7,779 nt of DNA from Mariniphaga sp. (GCA_013203525.1 JABMQB010000110.1:1-7779); one strand, 5' to 3'. Positions 1 through 6,094 are shown, numbered from the stretch's first letter. The notes: a model not told the origin generated them from the letters alone. Translations and numbers: made by a program.

Positions 1-66
1 ACGTGCATACTTTTTTTTGCGGGCAAGGCATTCTTCTTGTGATGCCAGTTCAAGTTCATCCCACTT
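1..66 (-). pseudogene. Continuation of the YgiQ-family frame beyond an in-frame TAA (runs off window)
   Basis: These 22 codons follow the TAA at 67-69 in the same frame as the upstream YgiQ fragment. They read KWDELELASQEECLARKKKY plus two more residues. As I know the family, YgiQ proteins have at this place a W-x-E-LELAS-E-C-L-K-Y block soon after the residues where the upstream part ends, so this is the next piece of the same protein and not a new gene. No start codon lies in the 22 codons. The radical SAM cysteine motif would lie further left, outside the window. Either the gene is broken by a point mutation, or the TAA is a base-calling error. Confidence 0.7.
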
Positions 67-726
67 TTATTTTGTTGCATAATCATCATCCTGAGAAACC
101 TTAAATACGGTTTGAGGAATAGTAGTGAGGCTTTTTACAGGAACTCCTTTCTGAACCAGTTTTACAAATTCAACCAACGATTTTTCTCCCATTCCGTAAA
201 AAAGGAGGTCAGCTTCAGTATCAGCAAGTATTCCAGGCATTAGCTTATCCGACCAATAATCATAATGTGTCAGGCGGCGCAGTGAGGCTTCAATTCCTCC
301 AATTATTAATGGGGTATCAGGAAATAGGTCTTTAATAATTTTTGAATAAGTAATGGTTGTATAATCGGGCCGGAAATTTGGTTTGCCTCCCGGAGTATAG
401 GCATCATTTGAACGTTTTCGTTTATTGGCAGTATAATGGTTAACCATCGAATCCATACATCCTGCGGTAATAGCAAAAAAAAGGTTTGGCTTTCCAAATT
501 TTTTAAAATCCCGCAGGTCGTCCTGCCAATTGGGTTGGGGTACAATAGCAACCTTTAGCCCTTCAGCTTCTAAAACTCTTCCAATTACTGCTGAACCAAA
601 AGAAGGATGATCAACATAGGCATCGCCCGAAAAAAGAATTACATCGGTATTTTCCCATCCCCTCATTGTCATCTCCTTACGACTGGTTAGCAACCAATCG
701 GTAATTGTATATTTTGCCTCTTCCAT
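67..726 (-). CDS. ygiQ: YgiQ-family radical SAM protein, N-terminal part, cut by an in-frame stop
   Basis: This open frame matches the N-terminal domain of the YgiQ family, large radical SAM proteins of unknown reaction. Visible marks, numbered from the ATG at 726, are TDWL near residues 9-12, DVILFSGDAYVDHPSFG near 28-44, the block around NLFFAITAGCMDSMVNHYT near 81-99, RPDYTT near 120-125, IIGGIEASLRRLTHYDYW near 141-158, and ADLLFYGMGEKS near 172-183. I prefer the ATG at 724-726 over the in-frame TTG at 745-747, because the family begins only a few residues before the TDWL motif. The frame stops at TAA 67-69 after about 219 residues, whereas the family is normally 600 or more residues long. 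The family sequence continues after the stop, so the product would lack the radical SAM core. It is either a pseudogene or a sequence error. Confidence 0.85.
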   Translation of the reverse strand: MEEAKYTITDWLLTSRKEMTMRGWENTDVILFSGDAYVDHPSFGSAVIGRVLEAEGLKVAIVPQPNWQDDLRDFKKFGKPNLFFAITAGCMDSMVNHYTANKRKRSNDAYTPGGKPNFRPDYTTITYSKIIKDLFPDTPLIIGGIEASLRRLTHYDYWSDKLMPGILADTEADLLFYGMGEKSLVEFVKLVQKGVPVKSLTTIPQTVFKVSQDDDYATK

Positions 727-781
727 CCGTTTCTTAATTTGTAACAATATACATTCGATTTTATGGTTTGTTCAAAAAAAA

Positions 782-789
782 CAAAAATA
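782..789 (-). promoter_or_regulatory. Possible promoter -7 element for the ygiQ fragment
   Basis: On the minus strand this reads TATTTTTG, a full match to the Bacteroidota -7 consensus TAnnTTTG. It would place the transcript start about 50 bases before the ATG at 726. I see no TTG at the expected -33 distance, so the call is weak. Confidence 0.3.
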
Positions 790-844
790 TTATGATTGAA
801 GAGATGTTATTAACATTAGATTTGCTTCGAATATAAGCCCTTAA

Positions 845-874
845 TTGTTGTTCGGTTAATTTAAACTATTTTTG
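845..874 (+). promoter_or_regulatory. Candidate Bacteroidota promoter for the OlsF-like gene
   Basis: TATTTTTG at 867-874 matches the -7 consensus TAnnTTTG. TTG triplets at 845-847 and 848-850 lie 19 and 16 bases upstream, where the -33 element is expected. Transcription would begin near 880 and leave a leader of about 110 bases before the ATG at 994. That leader contains the hairpin and the small ORF listed separately. Confidence 0.55.
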
Positions 875-913
875 TAAGCTTTTGATAAATAAGTTGTTTA
901 AGGCTACAATGTT

Positions 914-951
914 TTTAGATTTAAAAAAACTATTCTTTTTTTTAATCTAAA
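914..951. other. AT-rich hairpin in the OlsF-like gene leader
   Basis: The arm 914-929 pairs with 936-951 over 15 of 16 positions. One T-T mismatch (922/943) interrupts the stem, and the loop is CTATTC at 930-935. The stem holds one G-C pair and a seven-pair A-T run at its top. It lies between the candidate promoter and the start codon. No T-run follows it on the plus strand, so it is not a standard terminator for that direction. It could affect leader folding, or simply reflect AT-rich composition. Confidence 0.4.
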
Positions 952-957
952 TCGAAC

Positions 958-993
958 ATGATAGTTATTTTTAAAGTATTAATGAAGCGGTAA
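958..993 (+). other. Small upstream ORF (11 codons) abutting the OlsF-like start
   Basis: ATG at 958 opens a frame reading MIVIFKVLMKR and ending in TAA at 991-993, directly followed by the ATG of the acyltransferase at 994 in the same frame. A ribosome finishing this ORF would stop exactly at the next start. I see no homology. It could be a leader peptide, a lost N-terminal extension or chance. Confidence 0.25.
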
Positions 994-2820
994 ATGGATC
1001 TTGTTAAACCAAAAGACATTTTTAAGGTTAATCCCGGACTATCTAATATTGGTGGGGAATATTTTGCTAAATTTTTGATGTATATTCTTCGGTTCAGGAA
1101 ATTGAACAAGATTTATGAAAAGGTTAGCGAAAAAGAAGGTGTTGAGTTTATCGATGAAATAATCAGAATCCTTGAAATTAAATTTGAGTTTGACGAAAAT
1201 GAATTAAACCGCTTACCAAAGGAGGGGGCATTTATTACTATATCAAACCACCCTTTTGGCGGCTTGGATGGTATTTTAATGATCAAACTTTTAATGGAAA
1301 TAAGGCCCGATATTCAAGTGCTTTCTAATTTTTTGCTTAAAAAGATTGATCCTATTTCTAATTATTTTCTCGCTGATAATCCCTTTGAGGTGGAAAATGA
1401 AAATGAAATTGGCGAAGAAGAGGTTAAAGCAGCCAATGAGCACCTTCAAAACGGAGGAGTACTTAGTATTTTTCCATCGGGCGAATATAGTAATTACGAC
1501 ACATTTAATAATATTTCAGACAGGCAATGGCGATCTCCAATCATAAAGTTTATTAAGAAAGCGAACGTGCCGGTTGTTCCTATTCATTTTCAGGGATCAA
1601 ACAGCAGGCTTGTAAATGTTGTAAGTAAAATATACCCGGGTTTTAAAGGGATTAAGTTTCCCACTGAATTATTAAACAAACGAAATAAGGTTATTAAAGT
1701 CAGGATCGGGAATCCTATCCGAACTGTGGAGCAGGATCATTTTTGCGATTTGTTTCAGTATGGCAGATACCTGCGTGCAAAAACTTACAGCCTCGAAACC
1801 CAATCAAGTATTGAGGTTAAGCGGTTTTTTAATTATTCATTAAAACCTCATTCAAAGCCAGAGCTTATTATTGATCCGGTTTCCAAAGAAATTTTATTAA
1901 AAGAAATTCAGGCAATAAAAACAGATTACACACTTTTTAACCTTAAAAATTATACAGTTTATTGCGCCCCTTCAAAGTTGATCCCCAATTTATTAAATGA
2001 GATTGGGCGGTTGCGTGAAATTACATTCAGGGAAGTTGGTGAAGGAACTAACCGTTCTATCGACATTGATGAGTTTGACCTCTATTATTACCAGATGTTT
2101 ATTTGGGATGACGAACTGGATAACCTTGTTGGTGCCTACAGAATGGGAATAGGGCAGGATATTATCAGGCAATACGGAATAAGGGGTTTTTATTTTAACA
2201 GCCTTTTTAGGGCTTCCGACTCAATTACCGGAATATTGGAGCAAAGCGTTGAACTTGGACGTTCGTTTGTGGTTCGCGAGTATCAACGTAAACCAATGTC
2301 ACTATTTCTTTTGTGGAAAGGGATTTTATTTTTTCTTTTGAAAAACCCGGAATACCGTTATATGATCGGCCCCGTAAGTATCAGCAATAATTATTCGAAA
2401 ATTTCGAAAGACCTGATTATTTCCTTTATTATGAAAAATTATTTTGAATGGGAAATTGCACAAAACATCAGGCCACGAAATAGCTATAAATTTAAAAGTG
2501 ATAACCCGAACCTGAATATCCTGATGGATAATATGGAAAAGGATATCAATAAGCTGGATAAATGTATTGGCGACCTGGATGAACTAAACACAGGATTGCC
2601 GGTTCTTCTAAAAAAATATATCAAGCTAAATGCAAAAATCATTGGCTTTAATGTTGACCCGAAATTTAATAACTGCCTTGATGGTTTGATTATCCTGGAT
2701 ATTTATGATGTTCCTAAAAATACCATCGAATCGCTTTGTAAAGAAATGAATGACGGTTCCCTCCTCGAACGTTTTTATTCTAACTGGGAAATGGAAGAGA
2801 AAGAGGGGAATGGTTTATAA
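994..2820 (+). CDS. olsF: OlsF-like bifunctional acyltransferase for aminolipid synthesis
   Basis: This 608-residue protein joins two acyltransferase domains in one chain. The N-terminal part, about residues 40-270, is a PlsC/OlsA-like O-acyltransferase. It has SNHPFGGLDG at 84-93 with the catalytic His86, FPSGEY at 160-165, and the hydrophobic VPVVPIHFQGSNS block at 192-204. The C-terminal part, about 315-595, is an OlsB/hemolysin-type GNAT N-acyltransferase. It has RLREITFREVGEG at 339-351, DIDEFDLYYYQMFIWDD at 357-373, VGAYR at 379-383, ELGRSFV at 420-426, and PVLLKKYIKL then DPKFNNCLDGL at 536-565. In OlsF proteins the C-terminal domain N-acylates an amino acid such as ornithine and the N-terminal domain adds the second fatty acid by ester bond, giving phosphorus-free membrane lipids. 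Bacteroidota also make glycine lipids by related enzymes, so ornithine versus glycine is not settled here. It stands alone and is convergent with queA, and no obvious terminator lies in the 53-base gap. Confidence 0.82.
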   Translation: MDLVKPKDIFKVNPGLSNIGGEYFAKFLMYILRFRKLNKIYEKVSEKEGVEFIDEIIRILEIKFEFDENELNRLPKEGAFITISNHPFGGLDGILMIKLLMEIRPDIQVLSNFLLKKIDPISNYFLADNPFEVENENEIGEEEVKAANEHLQNGGVLSIFPSGEYSNYDTFNNISDRQWRSPIIKFIKKANVPVVPIHFQGSNSRLVNVVSKIYPGFKGIKFPTELLNKRNKVIKVRIGNPIRTVEQDHFCDLFQYGRYLRAKTYSLETQSSIEVKRFFNYSLKPHSKPELIIDPVSKEILLKEIQAIKTDYTLFNLKNYTVYCAPSKLIPNLLNEIGRLREITFREVGEGTNRSIDIDEFDLYYYQMFIWDDELDNLVGAYRMGIGQDIIRQYGIRGFYFNSLFRASDSITGILEQSVELGRSFVVREYQRKPMSLFLLWKGILFFLLKNPEYRYMIGPVSISNNYSKISKDLIISFIMKNYFEWEIAQNIRPRNSYKFKSDNPNLNILMDNMEKDINKLDKCIGDLDELNTGLPVLLKKYIKLNAKIIGFNVDPKFNNCLDGLIILDIYDVPKNTIESLCKEMNDGSLLERFYSNWEMEEKEGNGL

Positions 2821-2873
2821 TCAGAAGTCAATAAGTCATCAACTGTCAACTAAATTATTATCCAGAATCAACC

Positions 2874-4097
2874 TTATTTCAAATATAAATTACTATCACC
2901 ATAGCTTAAAAATCTGAAACTGTTTTTAAGTGCAAAATCATATACTTTTCGCCAATCGTTACCAAGGAAGGCTCCAATGAGTAATAGCAATGTACTTTGC
3001 GGTTGATGAAAGTTAGTGAACATCCCGTCGATAATTCTGAATTGATAACCCGGAACAATAATTATCTGAGTAGTAAAATGAATTTCTGTTTGATTGTTAT
3101 TTTCAAGATAATTTATAATGTGAGCCAGGGCTTCTTTTAAAGTGATATCAGCATGTTGGGTATAAGCTTCCCATTGCGAAATGTGAAAAATATCTTTTTG
3201 GACCTTGACTCCTTGTAATTGTTTTCCCAGCCAATAAAGGCTCTCAAGAGACCGCACAGAAGTGGTACCAACAGCAATAACCTTATTTTGATGGTTGAAT
3301 AATTTTTTCAAAAACTGAAGTGAAACTGCCACAGTTTCGCTGTGCATTGAATGCCCTTCAATCGTTTCTGATTTTACAGGCTTAAAAGTTCCTGCTCCAA
3401 CATGTAAGGTAATTTCAGTAGAATTGATTCCTCGGTTACCGAGTTTTTTGATGATGGAATCTGTAAAATGTAAGCCGGCAGTTGGTGCTGCCACCGATCC
3501 TTTTATTTTTGCAAAAACAGTTTGGTACCTGGTTTTATCCGTCTCCTCCGATTCGCGGTTCAGGTAGGGAGGGATAGGGATAATTCCTGCATGTTCAATA
3601 ATTTCACTAAAAGTATATCCACCGTCCCATTCAAACCTGATAATGTTATTCTCGTTTTCATTGTTTATACTTTCTACAGAAAGTTGTATGCTTTGATTTT
3701 TAATTTTAACCGCCATTTTTAATTTACCCGATTTCCATTTTTTTGCATTCCCTATAATGCACTTCCATTGGACGCTTTTTTTTTCGGCAAATGAAATCTG
3801 ATAATCAGAAGGTTCATACGGTTCCAGGCAAAAGATCTCAATTCTGGCACCTGTATCTTTTTGAAACTTTAACCGGGCTCTGACTACTTTCGTATTATTA
3901 AATACAAGTAAGGAACCATCAGGTAAAATATCAGAAATTGTATTAAAAACCGATTGAGAAATATTACCATTCTTCCAAATTAGAAGTTTTGAATCGGCAC
4001 GTTTTTCAAGTGGGTATTTGGCAATTTTTTTATCCGGTAGATTATAATTAAAATCTGCAGTTTTAATTGCTCCAATATTATTTTTAAGTTTTTTCAT
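2874..4097 (-). CDS. queA: S-adenosylmethionine:tRNA ribosyltransferase-isomerase QueA
   Basis: QueA moves the ribosyl part of S-adenosylmethionine onto preQ1 at the wobble position of GUN-anticodon tRNAs, making epoxyqueuosine in the cytoplasm. Family motifs are clear along the 407 residues: DFNYNLP at 15-21 and IAKYP at 25-29, LLVFNNTKVVRARL at 63-76, GIIPIPPYLNR at 171-181, YQTVFAKIKGSVAAPTAGLHF at 191-211, LHVGAGTFKPV at 231-241, HSMHSE at 249-254, VGTTSVRSLES at 276-286, TNFHQPQSTLLLLIGAF at 361-377, and FRFLSYGDSNLYL at 394-406. It is longer than the Escherichia coli enzyme of about 356 residues, mainly through a 12-residue N-terminal lead and a larger middle region. There is no internal Met before the family start, so the ATG at 4095-4097 is the only reasonable start. 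It is divergent from the DUF2027-Smr gene with 70 bases between. Confidence 0.97.
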   Translation of the reverse strand: MKKLKNNIGAIKTADFNYNLPDKKIAKYPLEKRADSKLLIWKNGNISQSVFNTISDILPDGSLLVFNNTKVVRARLKFQKDTGARIEIFCLEPYEPSDYQISFAEKKSVQWKCIIGNAKKWKSGKLKMAVKIKNQSIQLSVESINNENENNIIRFEWDGGYTFSEIIEHAGIIPIPPYLNRESEETDKTRYQTVFAKIKGSVAAPTAGLHFTDSIIKKLGNRGINSTEITLHVGAGTFKPVKSETIEGHSMHSETVAVSLQFLKKLFNHQNKVIAVGTTSVRSLESLYWLGKQLQGVKVQKDIFHISQWEAYTQHADITLKEALAHIINYLENNNQTEIHFTTQIIIVPGYQFRIIDGMFTNFHQPQSTLLLLIGAFLGNDWRKVYDFALKNSFRFLSYGDSNLYLK

Positions 4098-4108
4098 TAT
4101 TCAGCCGA

Positions 4109-4140
4109 TAAAAATAGTTCAAAGTTTTGCATACCCAAAA
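4109..4140 (-). promoter_or_regulatory. Candidate promoter for queA
   Basis: On the minus strand TTTTG (plus 4136-4140) is followed after 19 bases by TATTTTTA (plus 4109-4116), one base off the -7 consensus TAnnTTTG. Transcription would start only about 5-8 bases before the queA ATG. It interleaves with the oppositely directed promoter at 4125-4153. Confidence 0.45.
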
Positions 4141-4153
4141 TATTGTACTTTTG
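4125..4153 (+). promoter_or_regulatory. Candidate promoter for the DUF2027-Smr gene
   Basis: TTTTG at 4125-4129 and TACTTTTG at 4146-4153 are separated by 16 bases. The second is a full match to the Bacteroidota -7 consensus. The transcript would start near 4158-4160, leaving a leader of about 8-10 bases before the ATG at 4168, too short for a normal ribosome binding site. Confidence 0.55.
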
Positions 4154-4167
4154 TGAAAAAATAACGT

Positions 4168-5205
4168 ATGATACATGTTGGAGATAAAGTCAGGTTTTTG
4201 AACGATGTTGGTGGAGGTAAGGTTACTTCAATTATCAACAAAAAAATGGTGAATGTTGAGGATGAGGATGGATTTGAAATACCAACTCTAATTACTGAGC
4301 TCGTTGTAATTGAATCATCAGTAAAAAGTTACATTGAAGAAAAACCAGAATACAATATACAATTAATTGAACCAATAAAAGAGGAAGAATTGGCTTCGAA
4401 AATAATTGAAGGTAAGGATTCACCTGAGTTCTATTTGGCATTTGTACCTCAGGATCAGAAAAATCCTGTTGGCGGTGAAATTGAAGCATGGCTTGTTAAC
4501 GACAGTAACTTTTTTTTAATTTTTAATTATTCTCATTTTGAAAAGGATTATTACACAAATGTAAAGTCAGGTGAACTTGGTCCGAATTCGCAAAAGTTAC
4601 TTGATAGTTTTATTCCCTTTGATTTAACGGAATTTCCTGTTTTGTTTTTTCAATTGATTTATTTTCAGGAAGAATCAAAAGAGATGTATCAACCTATTGT
4701 TAAAGAGTTAAAAGTAAGTCCGGTAAAATTTTATAAAGAGAAGACTTTTAGCAGCAATTCTTTTTTTCAAAAAAATGCTTACTTGCTATCATTATCGGGA
4801 AATCCAATGACAATAGAACTGGATAAACTTACCGATTCAGATGTTGAAAAGGTGATAATCCAAAAGGAAAAAGAAAATTCACCGGTTACAAAACCTGTTC
4901 TCAGACAACGAAACAATGAACTAGTAGAAGTTGATCTGCATATTAACCAATTAATTGATAAATTTTCGGATTTAACAAACCATGAGATTCTTCAAATTCA
5001 AATGGAACGGTTTAATTCGGAAATGAAAGATTCTATAAATAATCGGGTTAAACGTATTGTGTTTATCCATGGAGTAGGGAAGGGCGCTTTAAAAGCAGAA
5101 CTGCATAAAGAACTAAAAATAAAGTATAAAAAATACTATGTCCAGGATGCATCATTTAAGGAATATGGGTATGGAGCTACTATGGTGATACTTAGGAAAG
5201 GATAA
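4168..5205 (+). CDS. DUF2027 and Smr domain protein
   Basis: This 345-residue protein begins with a DUF2027 block: VGDKVRFLNDVGGGKV at 4-19 and MVNVEDEDGFEIPTLITELV at 27-46. A middle region with many beta-type hydrophobic stretches runs to about residue 215. A charged linker of roughly 220-250 follows, then a C-terminal Smr domain. Smr marks are VDLH at 255-258, HGVGKGALK at 301-309, and YGYGATMVIL at 333-342. Smr domains, also found at the end of MutS2, bind or cut nucleic acid and have been linked to branched DNA and to mRNA on collided ribosomes. This protein lacks the MutS ATPase domain, so it is not MutS2. DUF2027 has no known function to me, and the pairing seems restricted to Bacteroidota. 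The last two residues (KG) and the TAA stop lie inside the inverted repeat that starts at 5197, so the 3' end may have been remade by that element. Confidence 0.9.
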   Translation: MIHVGDKVRFLNDVGGGKVTSIINKKMVNVEDEDGFEIPTLITELVVIESSVKSYIEEKPEYNIQLIEPIKEEELASKIIEGKDSPEFYLAFVPQDQKNPVGGEIEAWLVNDSNFFLIFNYSHFEKDYYTNVKSGELGPNSQKLLDSFIPFDLTEFPVLFFQLIYFQEESKEMYQPIVKELKVSPVKFYKEKTFSSNSFFQKNAYLLSLSGNPMTIELDKLTDSDVEKVIIQKEKENSPVTKPVLRQRNNELVEVDLHINQLIDKFSDLTNHEILQIQMERFNSEMKDSINNRVKRIVFIHGVGKGALKAELHKELKIKYKKYYVQDASFKEYGYGATMVILRKG

Positions 5206-5237
5206 AGGATTAATTGATAAAGGATAAATGATTAATT
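5197..5237 (+). repeat. Left arm of the inverted repeat around the four-helix-bundle gene
   Basis: AAAGGATAAAGGATTAATT at 5197-5215 is a perfect 19-base inverted match to 5666-5684. A second, direct copy with one mismatch (AAAGGATAAATGATTAATT) lies at 5219-5237, 22 bases further on. Both are built of AAAGGAT heptamers. The arm overlaps the last codons and stop of the Smr gene and contributes the end of the next promoter. Confidence 0.8.
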
Positions 5238-5240
5238 TTG
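5214..5240 (+). promoter_or_regulatory. Candidate promoter for the four-helix-bundle gene, inside the repeat arm
   Basis: TTG at 5214-5216 and TAATTTTG at 5233-5240, 16 bases apart, fit the Bacteroidota -33/-7 pattern. Transcription would begin near 5246, about 53 bases before the ATG. Most of the element lies in the two repeat copies, so the repeat may carry its own promoter. A 10-base palindrome, AGTTATAACT, lies in the leader at 5274-5283. Confidence 0.45.
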
Positions 5241-5298
5241 GAGGTGTAAGAACATAATACCTTAATTCGATATAGTTATAACTCAAACATTTTAGATC

Positions 5299-5667
5299 AT
5301 GGAAAAAGAAAAAGACCTCAAAAAGAGAACAAAGCGTTTTTGTATTGATTGTATTAATCTTGCAAATGAATTGCCAAATACTTTTCTGGGTAATCATATT
5401 AAAGGGCAATTAATACGTTGCTCCTCCTCTGTAGCTGCTAATTATAGAGCAGCTAATTTGGCACATTCAACTGCGGCCTTTACCTCAAAAATAAGCATTG
5501 TTATTGAAGAAGCTGATGAATCCGTTTTTTGGTTGGAGTTAATTGAGGAATTTAATTTAGTTCAAACAAACCAAAGAAATTATCTTGAAAAAGGAGGGCA
5601 GGAACTGGTAGCAATCTTTGTTTCATCCAGAAAGAAACTTCAAAATCGTAATTTTGGCAACAAATAA
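5299..5667 (+). CDS. Four-helix bundle protein (23S rRNA intervening-sequence protein family)
   Basis: This 122-residue protein matches the small four-helix bundle family first seen encoded in 23S rRNA intervening sequences (IVP), related in fold to the Avd protein of diversity-generating retroelements. The most telling block is GNHIKGQLIRCSSSVAANYRAA at about 31-52, the family's G-x-QL-x-R-x-x-x-S-x-x-AN-x-R-A signature, followed by EEADESVFWLELI at about 70-82. The C-terminal helix ends ELVAIFVSSRKKL at 102-114. The Lys/Arg-rich N-terminus (about residues 2-13) fits nucleic acid contact. The length is normal and the frame intact. Function is unproven for the family. Here it is not in rRNA but sits alone between perfect inverted repeats, between the Smr gene and rnpB, which recalls the stem-bounded layout of intervening sequences. 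No reverse transcriptase or other retroelement part is visible. Confidence 0.9.
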   Translation: MEKEKDLKKRTKRFCIDCINLANELPNTFLGNHIKGQLIRCSSSVAANYRAANLAHSTAAFTSKISIVIEEADESVFWLELIEEFNLVQTNQRNYLEKGGQELVAIFVSSRKKLQNRNFGNK

Positions 5668-5698
5668 TTAATCCTTTATCCTTTATCCTTAATCTTTT
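5666..5698 (+). repeat. Right arm of the inverted repeat around the four-helix-bundle gene
   Basis: AATTAATCCTTTATCCTTT at 5666-5684 is the exact reverse complement of 5197-5215. It continues as a short heptamer array: ATCCTTT at 5671 and 5678, then ATCCTTA at 5685 and ATCTTTT at 5692. It starts on the last two bases of the stop codon of the four-helix-bundle gene and ends four bases before the rnpB -7 element. I found no clear target-site duplication outside the arms. Confidence 0.8.
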
Positions 5699-5702
5699 AA
5701 AT

Positions 5703-5710
5703 TATTTTTG
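5703..5710 (+). promoter_or_regulatory. Candidate -7 promoter element of rnpB
   Basis: TATTTTTG matches TAnnTTTG and lies just before the RNase P RNA 5' end, which is where a -7 element should be. The -33 position falls in the right repeat arm and has no TTG, only CTTT, so the upstream half may have been altered by the repeat. Confidence 0.5.
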
Positions 5711-5712
5711 CA

Positions 5713-6089
5713 GCGGCAAGCCGCTCTATCGTTCCGGTTTTAATCGGAAAGGAAAGTCCGGGCAACACAGGGCACCAAACTTCTTAATGGGAAGATCTTT
5801 GAAAGGGGATAGTAGTGTAACAGAAAATAACCGTCCGCCAGCTGGCGGACAAGGGTGAAAAGGTGGGGTAAGAGCCCACCGGTGGTGGTGGTAACATCAT
5901 TAGCCGTACGCCTTTTGGGTTGTAAAGCCATGTATACTCCGGTAGTAAAATCAATGCTGCCCGTATTGTCCCGTTTGCTAACGGGAGCCGGAGGGGGTAG
6001 GCTGCTAGATTTCAACAGTGATGTTGGAGCCAGATAAATGATAGAGCTCTGATTTATCGGAGACAGAACCCGGCTTACAGGCTTGCCTT
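5713..6089 (+). ncRNA. rnpB: RNase P RNA, bacterial class A
   Basis: This is the catalytic RNA of RNase P, which trims the 5' leader from precursor tRNAs. The closing stem P1 is GGCAAGCC at 5715-5722 paired with GGCTTGCC at 6080-6087. A short P3 stem, TTCCG/CGGAA, is at 5732-5749. The universal 5' core GGAAAGTCCGGGC at 5751-5763 is matched by the 3' core ACAGAACCCGGCTTA at about 6063-6077, forming P4. AGGGTGAAAAGGTGGGGTAAGA at 5852-5873 and GGGTAGGCTGCTAGA at about 5995-6009 are also typical class A blocks. The P12 position holds an unusual perfect palindrome (5833-5850). The ends are set from P1 and are approximate by a few bases. Open frames on both strands across this RNA are not genes. 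Confidence 0.96.
5833..5850. repeat. Perfect 18-base palindrome forming the P12 hairpin of RNase P RNA
   Basis: GTCCGCCAGCTGGCGGAC is its own reverse complement. In the RNA it folds as a 7-pair GC-rich stem with an AGCT loop, at the place where class A RNAs carry the variable P12 helix. The sharp GC content amid AT-rich DNA, and the perfect symmetry, suggest a REP-like palindromic repeat inserted into P12. Confidence 0.75.
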
Positions 6090-6094
6090 TTTAA

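Noticed and set aside
306..551. Minus-strand frame of 81 codons
   Set aside because: It is an out-of-frame shadow of the YgiQ-family frame, which shows strong family motifs over the same bases.
2821..2873. GTCAA-like repeated words between the OlsF-like gene and queA
   Set aside because: The words are short and irregular, form no convincing stem and have no T-run, so I call neither a repeat nor a terminator.
5152..5409. Minus-strand frame of 85 codons across the left repeat
   Set aside because: It overlaps the end of the Smr gene and the start of the four-helix-bundle gene, and its sequence is low-complexity and not family-like.
5299..5667. Diversity-generating retroelement accessory protein (Avd)
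   Set aside because: The fold family is related, but no reverse transcriptase, template repeat or variable repeat is seen in the window.
5740..6037. Open frames on both strands (minus 5740-6015, plus 5855-6037)
   Set aside because: They lie entirely in the RNase P RNA and have no protein-family character; the RNA signatures explain the sequence.
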